From JBFISM01 sp041608535 (GTDB lineage: Bacteria > Actinomycetota > Acidimicrobiia > Spongiisociales > UBA5794): a stretch of 39,319 bases of DNA. The stretch spans positions 1 through 39,319 of the forward strand of contig JBFISM010000016.1 in NCBI GenBank assembly GCA_041608535.1, written 5' to 3'. Shown piece after piece: positions 1 through 8,474 of the stretch. Numbering within the stretch: position 1 is the first letter of the stretch; every line of letters begins with the position of its first letter. The position numbers and the translations under genes were made by a program. The notes beneath the pieces are model-generated. The model searched no databases. It saw only the letters and a program-made list of their open reading frames with translations, and was not told the origin of the DNA.

Positions 1-1648
1 AGACCCTGGCGTGGAACCGTTCGATCCCGAGCTCGTTCGCCACGGTCTCGGCTACGGCCACGGCATCACCGGTGATCATCACCGGTGTCACCCCCATCTC
101 CGCAAACTGTGCGATGGTGGACCGTGCGGTCTCCCGCACCTTGTCGGCCATCGCGACCACGCCGAGCACTGTGGTGTCCGCCATCACGACCACCGCCGAC
201 TCACCACGTTGGTCGGCCACGTCGAGACCACGCCGCACTGTTTCTCCCGGTTCGAGACCGAGGTCGGTCATCCACTCCGGACGCCCCACGCGGAGCAGAC
301 GGCCGTCGACCTTGCCCTCGATACCGTTGCCCGGCACCGCCGTCACGGCCTCCGCTGCCGAGGCCGGCACCCCCGCCTCCTCCGCAGCGGCCACGATCGC
401 CGCTGCCAGCGGATGCTCCGAAGACCGCTCCAGCGCGGCGGCCAGCGACAGCAACTCTCGTTCGTCGAGATCCGAGGCGATACTGGACACAACGAACCGT
501 CCCTCCGTCAACGTCCCGGTCTTGTCGAGGGCGACGAACTCGATGTTGCGGCCTCGCTCGAACGCCTCCCGGTTGCGGACGAGAATCCCATTGCGTGCCG
601 AGATCCCGGTCGCATTCATGTTGACGAGGGGTATCGCCAGGCCCAGGGCATGCGGGCAGGCGATCACGAGCACCGTGACCGCACGCGCCACTGCAAAGGT
701 GATGCCGGCGCTTCCGACCACGGCCCACACGACGAACGTCGGCACGGCAACTCCGACGGCAATGACGGTGAGCCAGAACGCCGCCCGGTCGGCGAGCACC
801 TGAAACCGGCCGCGCGAAGCCTGTGCCTCCTCGACGAGCCGCATGATCTGGCTGAGCGTGGTGTGGTCTCCCGTGCGGGTGACTTCGACGGTGAGCGCCC
901 CTTCGCCGTTGACGGCGCCTGCCACCACCTCGTCGTCGAGCGCCTTGGGCACAGGTCGCGACTCGCCGGTGAGGAAGGCCTCGTTCATCGTCGAGGCGCC
1001 GTCGACGATGCGCCCGTCGGCGGGTACTTGCTCACCGGGCCGGATGAGGATGCGAGTGCCGTCGGTGAGCGACGACACCGCAACGTCCTCTATCGAGCCA
1101 TCCTCCGCCACCCTGTGGGCAATGTCGGGCACCATGGCGGCGAGGTGCTCCAAGGCCCGGGAGGCGGACTGCACGGAACGCATCTCGATCCAGTGCCCCA
1201 GGAGCATGACGTCGAGCAGTGTGGCCAGCTCCCAGTAGAACGGCTCCCCGTCGAGACCGAGTGACACCGCCAAGCTGTAGAAGTAGGCCACCGAGATGGC
1301 GATGGAGATCAGGGTCATCATGCCGGGCTCACGAGCGCGTAGCTCCCGCAGCCCGCCTTGGAGAAACACCGTCCCGGCGTACCCGAAGAGGATCGTGGAG
1401 AGGATGGGGCTCACCCACGCACTTCCGGTGAATTCGACCGCCGTGAAACCGAACCACTCCTGGATCTGCTCGGAGAAATAGAGGATCGGCACCGTCAGCA
1501 GCAAGCTGATCCAGAGCCGGTCGCGAAACATCTCCGGGCTGTGCCCTTCGTGTCTGTCGTGACCATTGCCCCCGCCCGCATCACTCGAGTGGTGCGTGGG
1601 GACATGGGCGTGAGTAGAGCCGTGGTGCATGGTCGAGCTTGTGTCCAT
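1..1648 (-). CDS. copB: Copper-translocating P1B-type ATPase, CopB-like (3' end beyond window)
   Basis: Membrane ATPase expected to export copper or silver ions. The 549 visible codons contain a His-rich N-terminus (MHHGSTHAHV and further His to about residue 40), then membrane helices, an actuator motif LTGES, the metal-site motif CPHALGL (Cys331-Pro-His), the phosphorylation motif DKTGTLT (Asp375), an SEHPLA motif in the nucleotide domain, and MITGD near the window edge. CPH rather than CPC, together with a His-rich rather than CxxC metal-binding N-terminus, is typical of the CopB (P1B-3) group. The start is the ATG at 1648; an in-frame ATG at 1630 is an alternative. The gene diverges from the AhpD-like gene, about 100 bases apart. 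The C-terminal hinge and last helices lie outside the window. The exact metal is inferred. Confidence 0.9.
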   Translation of the reverse strand, partial: MDTSSTMHHGSTHAHVPTHHSSDAGGGNGHDRHEGHSPEMFRDRLWISLLLTVPILYFSEQIQEWFGFTAVEFTGSAWVSPILSTILFGYAGTVFLQGGLRELRAREPGMMTLISIAISVAYFYSLAVSLGLDGEPFYWELATLLDVMLLGHWIEMRSVQSASRALEHLAAMVPDIAHRVAEDGSIEDVAVSSLTDGTRILIRPGEQVPADGRIVDGASTMNEAFLTGESRPVPKALDDEVVAGAVNGEGALTVEVTRTGDHTTLSQIMRLVEEAQASRGRFQVLADRAAFWLTVIAVGVAVPTFVVWAVVGSAGITFAVARAVTVLVIACPHALGLAIPLVNMNATGISARNGILVRNREAFERGRNIEFVALDKTGTLTEGRFVVSSIASDLDERELLSLAAALERSSEHPLAAAIVAAAEEAGVPASAAEAVTAVPGNGIEGKVDGRLLRVGRPEWMTDLGLEPGETVRRGLDVADQRGESAVVVMADTTVLGVVAMADKVRETARSTIAQFAEMGVTPVMITGDAVAVAETVANELGIERFHARV

Positions 1649-1749
1649 GCCCGAGCGTACTTGAGCCCGATCCCGGCTCCGCCCGCGCACCGTCGCGTGC
1701 CGGTGGGGGTGGAGGTATACCCTGCGGTGCGCCCGACATGGAGGCTGTG

Positions 1750-2409
1750 ATGAGCCGCATCGACATGATCGACCCGAATGACGCAAGCGGCGATGTCGCC
1801 ATCTTGTTCGACGCCGTCGCGGCAATGCTCGGCCGGGTGCCCAACTCGTATCGCGTGATGGCTCACGCCCCGCACGTCGCCAAGACGCTCGTTCCCTTCA
1901 ACGCCGTGTTGCAGCGGCAAGGCGCGGGCAGCGTGCTGCCCACCAAGCTCAAGGAGATGGTCGTCATCAAGACGAGCCACCTCAACGGGTGCGCCTATTG
2001 AACGGCGCACAACACGTCGCTTGGTCAAGCGGCCGGCATCACCCAGGAGCAGATCGAAGCCATCGGCTCCGACACCTACATGGAATCGGATGTTCTCGAC
2101 GATCGGGAGAAGGCGGCGGTGCTGTGGGCCGAGCACGTCACGCTCAACACAGCCCGCAGCCGAGACGACGTATTCACGCACGTTGCCGAGCACTTCAACG
2201 AGGCGGAACTCGTGGAGCTGACCCTGATGAGTGGATTCTTTGCGATGTTCAACCGATTCACCGACTCGCTCCGCATCGACATAGAGCCACAGGACGAAGT
2301 TGACAAGATCCAGAGATCTCTGCGCCTCGACCCGGCAAAGGTGGCGGATTACCTGCGAACGATGCTCGAGGCCTGGCCGGACGACTTCCCCGATCCTGGT
2401 CCCGAATGA
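1750..2409 (+). CDS. AhpD / carboxymuconolactone decarboxylase-like protein with in-frame TGA, candidate selenoprotein
   Basis: A 219-codon frame interrupted only by TGA at 1999-2001 (codon 84). The text around it reads HLNGCAY-TGA-TAHNTSLGQ, where AhpD/CMD-family proteins have CxxC followed by a His-containing helix; TGA stands exactly at the second Cys, giving Cys81-x-x-TGA84. Downstream the frame continues for 135 codons with a normal alpha-helical CMD sequence to a TGA at 2407. These proteins are thiol peroxidase or disulfide-reductase-like. The start is ATG 1750, with GGAGG at 1740-1744 five bases away. Selenocysteine AhpD-like proteins are known from marine metagenomes, so selenocysteine insertion is the favoured reading. 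The alternative is a TGC-to-TGA mutation or sequencing error, which would split it into an 83-residue fragment and a remnant. No sel genes are in the window. Confidence 0.75.
2016..2033 (+). promoter_or_regulatory. Candidate bacterial SECIS hairpin
   Basis: Bases 2016-2022 (GTCGCTT) pair with 2027-2033 (AAGCGGC), with one T-G wobble, closing a GGTC loop at 2023-2026. The loop begins 21 bases after the TGA at 1999-2001. Bacterial SECIS elements lie inside the coding region just after the UGA and need a G early in the apical loop; the E. coli fdhF hairpin also has a GGUC tip. The segment encodes TSLGQA, which may be conserved for protein reasons, so the fold could be coincidental. Confidence 0.5.
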
Positions 2410-2437
2410 GTCATTCACGGTTCGAAGACGTTTGCCG

Positions 2438-3115
2438 GTGACTGCGGCCACGCGGCGGAATCTCGTCGTCGGTGCGACGGTGGTCTCCGTTCTCGCGGCG
2501 ATCGTGGTGCTCACGGGAGTGACGCCAGAACGCTGGGTGGATGTCGACGAACCCAAGGCGGCATCGTGGCTGTGGCGGCTCAGTGTGTCGGCTGCCGACA
2601 CCGCCGTGCTGATCCTTGCCGCCACTCTCCTCGTCGGGCCGCTGCGGGTCCTTCGGGGCGGCCGGCCCACGACCCACCTGCCGTGGCGCCGCACCCTGGG
2701 CATCTGGGCCGGAGGAGTGGCCTTGTTGCACGTCTCGCTGGCGGTGTTCGTTCATGCCCGGGCGACCCGGCTGTGGTCCAACTGGCTGGAGCTGTCACCA
2801 CTCGAACTGGTGGGTGGCGCGCGCGGTCTGGCCAACTGGTTGGGACTGCTGCAGGTGGCGATCGTGGCGATGTTGCTGTGGTTGTCGCGCGACGAGGCAC
2901 TACGCCGGCTCGGCGGGCGCACCTGGAAGTGGTTGCAGCGTTCCGCCTATGTGCTCGTCATCGCCGTGGCCGTGCATGCATTGCTCTACCACCGTGTGGA
3001 GCAACGGATCGCAGCCCACCGCATCCCGCTCTACCTGGTGCTGGGGTTCGTCATCGCTGCGCAACTCGCCGGGATGGCGGTGGTATTGCGCCGCCGCAAC
3101 TCCTCGGCGACCTGA
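2438..3115 (+). CDS. Ferric-reductase-like transmembrane protein
   Basis: A 225-residue membrane protein with about six helices. It resembles the ferric reductase-like transmembrane domain (MsrQ/cytochrome b type), which carries haem b across the membrane and passes electrons. Candidate haem ligands are His98 in LLHVSL and His180/His185 in AVHALLYH, preceded by RTWKWLQRSAY, a pattern like the WK-LHR-Y segment of MsrQ. No FAD or NAD domain is attached. The start is uncertain: GTG 2438 is preferred, TTG 2432 is possible, and neither has a strong ribosome site. It begins 28 bases after the AhpD-like stop and is probably cotranscribed, so a redox link is plausible but inferred. Confidence 0.7.
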   Translation: MTAATRRNLVVGATVVSVLAAIVVLTGVTPERWVDVDEPKAASWLWRLSVSAADTAVLILAATLLVGPLRVLRGGRPTTHLPWRRTLGIWAGGVALLHVSLAVFVHARATRLWSNWLELSPLELVGGARGLANWLGLLQVAIVAMLLWLSRDEALRRLGGRTWKWLQRSAYVLVIAVAVHALLYHRVEQRIAAHRIPLYLVLGFVIAAQLAGMAVVLRRRNSSAT

Positions 3116-3119
3116 CGCA

Positions 3120-3153
3120 GCGAGGGCCCCGGCCGTTCGACCGGGGCCCTCGC
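3120..3153. terminator. Bidirectional hairpin terminator between convergent genes
   Basis: A perfect 13-bp stem (GCGAGGGCCCCGG at 3120-3132 with its complement at 3141-3153) and an 8-base loop. It lies in the 55-base gap between the stops of the ferric-reductase-like gene and the LVIVD gene. There is no clear T-run, as is common in GC-rich actinobacteria. Confidence 0.75.
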
Positions 3154-3170
3154 AATCGTCGTACGGGTGT

Positions 3171-4538
3171 CTACTTCGCAGTGAACTCCTGCGTCTGTGG
3201 GTTGAGCCGGTCGAGCCGCTTGGCCCCGTCGAGTCCGCCGAAGCGGAACACGTTCAGACCACGGGTGATGTCCGACTCGTAGATGAACCCGTTGTACCAG
3301 TAGGACGACCACGAACCACCGATCTGGCAGAACCCGCCGCAGAAGTTGCCTGGACCGAGCGATACGGGATCGCTGTAGGCCAAGACCACCGGAGCCGCAG
3401 GATTGCTGAAGTCGGTGACCCAGGTTCCCGCCTGGTAGTTGCCACTCACCACGACATAGTGTCCCGCTCGGAGCGGCACGATGTTGTAGTTGTGGATGGT
3501 GCAGTTCTCGTCCGCACCCTGCGGATTGGGCAGCACCCACTCGCCGAGCTTGGCACCGTTGCTGGCGTCGTAGAAGAACATCGTCTTGTCGACGTCCGGG
3601 TCGGTGGCTTCGCACTCACCGGCACCGCCACCTCCTGGCTCCCAACCGCCGACGATGACCTGTCCATCCCAGGTGATGCCTGCAGAATGCCAGCGGCCGT
3701 TGGAGGCCGAGTCACCCACACCCGGCTCGGTGATGGTGAACAGCGGCGCCGGATCGGTCGGGTCGGTGATGTCCCAGACGTTGATCGTGTCGGCACTGGC
3801 GCATATCGCCTTGTTGACGTTGCCGAGGATCGCTGCCGCATCGTGACAGCCGGTGCGCACCAAGGGATCGGTCGGACCGGCAAGTGGCTCACGATGAATC
3901 AGAGATGCAGCGCCCGGATCGGACAGCGGCACCGCGATCACATCCATGAAGTCGCCGAGGGCATTCTGGCCGTCGAGATCGAGATCGACGCCACAGCCAC
4001 TGCTGCTCGAGTTGTTGCTGTACACGATGAGGGCACCGTCGTACACACCGGCGGCCGTTGCCGTGTGCGAGCCGCAGGGCAGCTCTACCTCACCAACCAG
4101 CACAGGGGCCGATGGGGTCGAGATGTCCCAGATGTGCACACCTTCCCAACCGGCCGGCACCGTGGTGCCGCCACAGGCGCGGTCTTCGCTCCGCTTGGTG
4201 TTCCAGCTGCGCACCAGGATGTGATCCCAGACAACGATGTCGCCCTGATCACCGTTGCATTCGGGATGGGCCAGTAGCTGGGGGTTGCGCGGATTCGAGA
4301 TGTCGATCACTCGGAAGCCGTTGTAATTGCCCTGGTAGGCGAGCTTTCCTTGAAAGGCGAGATCGGAGCTCACCACCCGCTGACCGTCAGGAACGTCGAA
4401 CGTCGCAGGCTGCGGGCTGTGGCCGGCGGCGGCGATGGGACCGGCGCTCGGCTCGGTTCCGTGGTCGGCGATCGCCGGAAGGACGGATGTCGCCAGCAGC
4501 CCCGCTGCCAGCAACATGATGACGGATAGACGTCGCAT
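3171..4538 (-). CDS. Secreted LVIVD-repeat beta-propeller protein
   Basis: A 455-residue exported protein. Residues 1 to about 24 are a signal peptide (MRRLSVIMLLAAG...PAIA). The rest holds repeated units of the LVIVD type, such as GFRVIDISNPRNPQLL, GVHIWDISTPSAPVLVG and TINVWDITDPTDPAPLF, which build a propeller-like fold. Many Cys residues suggest disulfides outside the cell. The start is ATG 4538, with GGAGG six bases upstream; the open frame extends further upstream but without such a signal. The 5' leader carries a small CCCCG-TTT-CGGGG hairpin (4563-4575). The 169-base gap to the next gene shows no other gene. Molecular function is unknown; the family is often cell-surface. It is monocistronic and faces the ferric-reductase-like gene across a terminator. 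Confidence 0.8.
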   Translation of the reverse strand: MRRLSVIMLLAAGLLATSVLPAIADHGTEPSAGPIAAAGHSPQPATFDVPDGQRVVSSDLAFQGKLAYQGNYNGFRVIDISNPRNPQLLAHPECNGDQGDIVVWDHILVRSWNTKRSEDRACGGTTVPAGWEGVHIWDISTPSAPVLVGEVELPCGSHTATAAGVYDGALIVYSNNSSSSGCGVDLDLDGQNALGDFMDVIAVPLSDPGAASLIHREPLAGPTDPLVRTGCHDAAAILGNVNKAICASADTINVWDITDPTDPAPLFTITEPGVGDSASNGRWHSAGITWDGQVIVGGWEPGGGGAGECEATDPDVDKTMFFYDASNGAKLGEWVLPNPQGADENCTIHNYNIVPLRAGHYVVVSGNYQAGTWVTDFSNPAAPVVLAYSDPVSLGPGNFCGGFCQIGGSWSSYWYNGFIYESDITRGLNVFRFGGLDGAKRLDRLNPQTQEFTAK

Positions 4539-4707
4539 GCGATACCTCCATGGACGACGCTGCCCCGTTTCGGGGGGGACCGTGTCAAACATACGCAACC
4601 AAACACGTCGATGCTGGGTGAGTACCGGGAGGATTTGGCAAAAACCCACAGCGCCCTCGCCGTGGAATTGCCTCGATAGCGGCGTCACCCAGTCGACGAT
4701 TGCCGGA

Positions 4708-5754
4708 TTAGGCCGTCGAGGGCCAGGTGTCGGAGAGGCGATAACCCTCCGGCCACGGGTCGGTGGGGTCCAGCACGTACTCGTGACGACCGGTGACCCA
4801 GGCTCGTCCAGTGATGGCCGGGACGATCGCCGGCCGCTCCCCCACGGTGGTCTCGCTGACGATCCGACCCGAGAATACGGAGCCGATCACGGACTCCACC
4901 TGGATCCGATCGCCGAGCTTCATCTCGCCCCGTGCATGGAGCACGGCCAGCCGTGCGGCAACTCCGGTACCGGTGGGACACCGATCCAGCTTGCCGGGCT
5001 CGATCGCGACGGCGTTGCGCAATGCCACCCCCTGGGCCGTCCGAGCCACAGGTCCGGCGATCTGGCAGAAGGAGACGTGGCGCCAGTCCGGGTTGCTTGG
5101 ATGGTGAAACCCAAGCTGCTCATTGGCGGCAGCGGTGATCCGAACTCCGACCTCGGCGAGACGACGGGCGTTGCCGGGTTCCAGCTCGATGTCGAGATCG
5201 GCGGCATCCACCATCACGAAGCTGTCGCCTCCATAGGCAGTGTCAGCACGCATCACCCCGAGGCCCGGCACCTCGAGCGAAGCGTCCAGATCACACGCAA
5301 AGGATGGGACATTGGTGAGCGTCACTGCGGTCACCTTGCCGCCCGCACATTCGGCCACCACCGCGACGAGCCCGCCGGGGGCTTCGAGGACGAGCCGGGT
5401 CTCCGGCTCGTGCATCTCGATGATCCCGGTCTCCAGCAACACCGTGGCTACACACATCGTGTTGGATCCGGACATGGGGGGCGTGTGGACCGGCTCCATG
5501 ATGATGAACCCCATGTCGGCGGTCGGATGACGGGGTGGGACGAGCAGGTTCACATGGCGAAAGACCCCGCCGCGCGGTTCGTTGAGCACGAAGTTACGCA
5601 AGGTGTTGTCTGCAGCGATCCAGCGCGCCTGGTCCCAGATCGTGTGCCCCGGTGGTGGCGCCACGCCCCCGACGATGACATCGCCGACCTCACCGGCGGC
5701 GTGACAGCCGACAACCCGGATCGCACCGCCCCGACCCAGGTGGTCCGTCGTCAT
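4708..5754 (-). CDS. Proline racemase superfamily enzyme, probable trans-3-hydroxy-L-proline dehydratase
   Basis: A 348-residue protein of the proline racemase / 4-hydroxyproline epimerase superfamily. The first catalytic site reads PPMSGSNTMC: Ser95 sits where racemases and epimerases have Cys. The second site keeps its Cys (DRCPTGTG, Cys259). Ser/Cys or Thr/Cys pairs are characteristic of trans-3-hydroxy-L-proline dehydratases, which make pyrroline-2-carboxylate, although some Ser/Cys members epimerise 4-hydroxyproline. It is the last gene of the BMP transporter operon: its ATG at 5754 overlaps the ATPase stop by four bases (ATGA), implying translational coupling. The substrate assignment rests on the catalytic pair and is otherwise inferred. 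Confidence 0.8.
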   Translation of the reverse strand: MTTDHLGRGGAIRVVGCHAAGEVGDVIVGGVAPPPGHTIWDQARWIAADNTLRNFVLNEPRGGVFRHVNLLVPPRHPTADMGFIIMEPVHTPPMSGSNTMCVATVLLETGIIEMHEPETRLVLEAPGGLVAVVAECAGGKVTAVTLTNVPSFACDLDASLEVPGLGVMRADTAYGGDSFVMVDAADLDIELEPGNARRLAEVGVRITAAANEQLGFHHPSNPDWRHVSFCQIAGPVARTAQGVALRNAVAIEPGKLDRCPTGTGVAARLAVLHARGEMKLGDRIQVESVIGSVFSGRIVSETTVGERPAIVPAITGRAWVTGRHEYVLDPTDPWPEGYRLSDTWPSTA

Positions 5755-7274
5755 CGGGACTCGGGGGTCACCCCGGCCATCGCCAACCCGATCTCCTCGC
5801 GTACCGCTTCCCCGGCGTCGACAACGACGACGATCCGGCCCTCGTACATCACCGCAATGCGATCGGACAGCGCGAAGACCTCGTCGAGATCCTCCGAGAT
5901 CATGAGAATCGCTGTTCCCTCGCTGCGTTGGTCGACGAGCCGTTTGTGGATGTACTCCGCAGCTCCGATGTCCACACCACGGGTGGGTTGAGACGCCAGC
6001 AGCACCGTCGGCGAGCCCGAGAGCTCACGAGCCAGGATGAGCTTCTGGATGTTGCCCCCCGACAGGCTGCGCACCGGGGTCTCCAACGTGGGTGTCTTCA
6101 CGCTGAACTCGTCGACGAGCGCCTGGGCGTGGGTGCGGATCGCCGGTGCATCGAGCAACCCCCGCTTCAGGTATGCCGGTTTGTCGTGGTCGATGAGCAA
6201 CAGGTTCTCGGCAACGGTGAAAGCGCCGATGCTGCCGTCCTTGAGCCGGCCTTCCGGGACGTAGGCCAAACCCGCCCGGCGCACCTGCGCAGGTTCGCCG
6301 TTGGTGGTATCTGTGTCGCCGATGTGAATCGACCCGGCATCGACATGCCGGAGCCCCGCGATCGCCTCGGCCAACTCGCGTTGTCCGTTCCCCGATACAC
6401 CGGCGATGCCCAGGATCTCCCCGCCGTGTACCTCGATGGACAGATCGTCGACCACCACGTTTCCTCGATCTCCCGTCACCGTGAGGCTGTCGATTCGCAA
6501 CGCCGCACCTGAAACATCGACGGCGGGCTTGTCCGGCGCCAGCTTGACCTCCCGTCCCACCATCATCTCGGCCAGCGAATGCCTCGTCGCTTCGGCAGGC
6601 GTGGTGTTGCCGGTGACTCTGCCGTGACGCAACACGGTGATGCGGTCACTGAGCGCCAGCACCTCATGCAACTTGTGGCTGATGAAGATGAGGCCCCGGC
6701 CGTCGGCGGTGAGCTGGCGTAGCGTCTCGAAGAGTTGGCCGACCTCTTGCGGGGTGAGGACGGCAGTCGGCTCGTCCAGGATGAGAAGGCGTGCATCGCG
6801 ATACAGCGCCTTGATGATCTCGACCCGTTGCTTCTGGCCCACGGCCAGCTGCCACACCTCGGCGTGAGGATCGATCGTCAGCCCGTATTTCGCACCGAGC
6901 TCCACGATGTGATCGGACACGACATCGAGATCGGTGAGCAGGCCGCGGCTCGACGGCAACCCCAGGGCGACGTTCTCGGCCACCGTGAGGGTGTCGACCA
7001 GCATGAAGTGCTGATGGATCATCCCGATGTTGTGCCCGATCGCCACGGTCGGGCTGTCGACGACGAGCGGCTCCCCGTGGAGCAGAATCTCCCCCTCGTC
7101 GGGCTGATAGAGCCCGTAGAGGATCTTCATGAGGGTGCTCTTCCCGGCGCCGTTCTCGCCGAGCAGCGTGTGCACCTCCCCGGTGACCACATCGAAGTCG
7201 ACACGGTCGTTGGCCAGCACGCCGGGGAATCGTTTGGTGATGCCTCGCATCTCGAGCAACGGCTCGCCGCTCAC
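5751..7274 (-). CDS. BMP-type (nucleoside/simple sugar class) ABC importer ATPase, two fused nucleotide-binding domains
   Basis: A 507-residue double ATPase that energises the importer encoded by the neighbouring permease and lipoprotein genes. Domain 1 has Walker A GENGAGKS (about residue 39), the Q-loop segment MIHQHFMLV typical of the YufO/NupA/RbsA-like class, and Walker B LLILDEPTAVLTP. Domain 2 (from about residue 260) has a degenerate P-loop (GVSGNGQ), the signature LSGGNIQK and an ASQPTRGVD Walker B, as usual for this class. The start is ATG 7274, 89 bases after the lipoprotein stop. That gap contains a strong hairpin. Confidence 0.92.
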   Translation of the reverse strand: MSGEPLLEMRGITKRFPGVLANDRVDFDVVTGEVHTLLGENGAGKSTLMKILYGLYQPDEGEILLHGEPLVVDSPTVAIGHNIGMIHQHFMLVDTLTVAENVALGLPSSRGLLTDLDVVSDHIVELGAKYGLTIDPHAEVWQLAVGQKQRVEIIKALYRDARLLILDEPTAVLTPQEVGQLFETLRQLTADGRGLIFISHKLHEVLALSDRITVLRHGRVTGNTTPAEATRHSLAEMMVGREVKLAPDKPAVDVSGAALRIDSLTVTGDRGNVVVDDLSIEVHGGEILGIAGVSGNGQRELAEAIAGLRHVDAGSIHIGDTDTTNGEPAQVRRAGLAYVPEGRLKDGSIGAFTVAENLLLIDHDKPAYLKRGLLDAPAIRTHAQALVDEFSVKTPTLETPVRSLSGGNIQKLILARELSGSPTVLLASQPTRGVDIGAAEYIHKRLVDQRSEGTAILMISEDLDEVFALSDRIAVMYEGRIVVVVDAGEAVREEIGLAMAGVTPESR

Positions 7275-7300
7275 CTCGCTCCTCTCGTCACTGTGGATGT

Positions 7301-7337
7301 GGTGGTGGAAGGAGGCGGCTGTGCCGCCCCCACCACC
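7301..7337 (-). other. Intercistronic stem-loop between lipoprotein and ATPase genes
   Basis: Outer arms 7301-7308 and 7330-7337 (GGTGGTGG / CCACCACC, 8 bp) enclose a 6-bp inner stem (7314-7319 with 7323-7328) and a 3-base loop, with an asymmetric internal bulge. It lies in the 89-base gap of the importer operon. Such hairpins often stabilise the upstream mRNA or partly terminate transcription, so that the binding protein outnumbers the ATPase; that role is inferred here. Confidence 0.55.
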
Positions 7338-7363
7338 TTGGTCGGTTGCTCCTGCTCGCGAGG

Positions 7364-8422
7364 TCAGAGACCCGTCGTGATCGATCCGTCCATGATGCCG
7401 GCGATGGTGTCCTCACCGAGCTGGCGGACGTCGGCGGGTAGATCGAAGGCATCGTTGTACTCGATGACTTCCCCGCCGTTCTCCAGATTGATCTCGAAGG
7501 ACTGCCCACCGAGGGTGCCGCCCTGGACCAACTCGAGGATCTCGCGCAACACGACCTCCCACTTGTACACCTGGCTGGCGACGACGATGTCCCCGAGACT
7601 CGACTGATTGGCCTGAGTACCGAACCAGAGCACGCCCTCGTCGACGGCGACGCTCACCGCACCCACCACCATCTGGGCCGTCCCGCTCATCACATCGGCC
7701 CCGGCGGAGACGTGAGCCTGCGCCGCTTCCGAGGCGAGCGCGACATCGCTGAACGAGTCGGTGTAGTTGACGTTGACCGTGACCCCGGAGTCGTTGGCCT
7801 CGGCTCCGGCCTTGAAGCCGTCGACATAGAGCTTGGCGTCGCCAACTTCGACCGGGCCCACCACCCCGATGACTCCGCTCTCCGACAGCGCGGCTGCCAT
7901 GACACCCATCACGTAGCCACCCTCGTCGGAGGCCGCTTCGTAGGCGAACACATTGTCGAGGCCAAATGTGTCGGCGGCCGTACCCCAGGCAAAGCTGACC
8001 TCGGGGAAGTCCGGGGCGATCTCCTGGAGCGACCCGCCGTATTGGGAGCCGTGTGCGATCACCAAGTCGAACCCGCGGGAGGCGTAGTCCCGAATGGCAG
8101 CGGCGGCATCTTCAACGACAAAGGTGCCATCGGTGACGTCCACGGTGATGTTCGCATTCTCGGAGAGGATCACATTCACTCCATCGACGATCGACTGAGT
8201 GAAGGCGAGATCGTTCGATGCAGACGGCGCAACGATGGCTATCTGAAAGGGCTCCACGGGGGCGTCGTCGCCGGTGGCATCATCACCCGGATCGGCCGCA
8301 GTGGTGTCGGTGGCGCCGGTGTCGGCAACGGTGGTATCCGTCGAGTCGTCGTCTCCGCAAGCGGCAACGACCAAGAGCAGCGCCAGCAGCAGTGCAGGCA
8401 GCCGCCATATCCTCATCCTCAT
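7364..8422 (-). CDS. BMP family ABC transporter substrate-binding lipoprotein
   Basis: A 352-residue lipoprotein. The N-terminus MRMRIWRLPALLL...VVAAC is a lipoprotein signal with the lipidated Cys at residue 22, followed by a flexible Asp/Thr/Ala-rich linker (about residues 23-60). The body is a BMP/Med-type periplasmic-binding fold: IAIVAPSASNDLAFTQS at the domain start, VIAHGSQYGG, FAYEAASDEGGYVMGVMAA, and GVVGPVEVGDAKLYVDGFKAG. Family members bind purine nucleosides (PnrA/TmpC type) or other small ligands. The start is ATG 8422, with AAGGAG seven to eight bases upstream; the frame is open further upstream inside the permease end. The ligand is unknown. The operon's last gene acts on a proline derivative, which leaves a non-nucleoside ligand possible. 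Confidence 0.9.
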   Translation of the reverse strand: MRMRIWRLPALLLALLLVVAACGDDDSTDTTVADTGATDTTAADPGDDATGDDAPVEPFQIAIVAPSASNDLAFTQSIVDGVNVILSENANITVDVTDGTFVVEDAAAAIRDYASRGFDLVIAHGSQYGGSLQEIAPDFPEVSFAWGTAADTFGLDNVFAYEAASDEGGYVMGVMAAALSESGVIGVVGPVEVGDAKLYVDGFKAGAEANDSGVTVNVNYTDSFSDVALASEAAQAHVSAGADVMSGTAQMVVGAVSVAVDEGVLWFGTQANQSSLGDIVVASQVYKWEVVLREILELVQGGTLGGQSFEINLENGGEVIEYNDAFDLPADVRQLGEDTIAGIMDGSITTGL

Positions 8423-8474
8423 GAACTCTCTCCTTGTGGGTGGTTGGGTTGCTGGGTGAGCGTCGGGGGCGAGG

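Noticed and set aside
11..1264. Long plus-strand open frame of 417 codons
   Set aside because: Its composition is His/Arg/Asp-rich and not protein-like; the minus strand carries a complete set of P-type ATPase motifs over the same bases.
1738..1740. Upstream ATG for the AhpD-like gene
   Set aside because: The GGAGG at 1740-1744 overlaps this ATG and is correctly placed for ATG 1750 instead.
1989..2303. Frameshift explanation for the AhpD-like gene interruption
   Set aside because: The downstream family-like sequence is in the same frame as the upstream part; only the TGA separates them, so no shift is needed.
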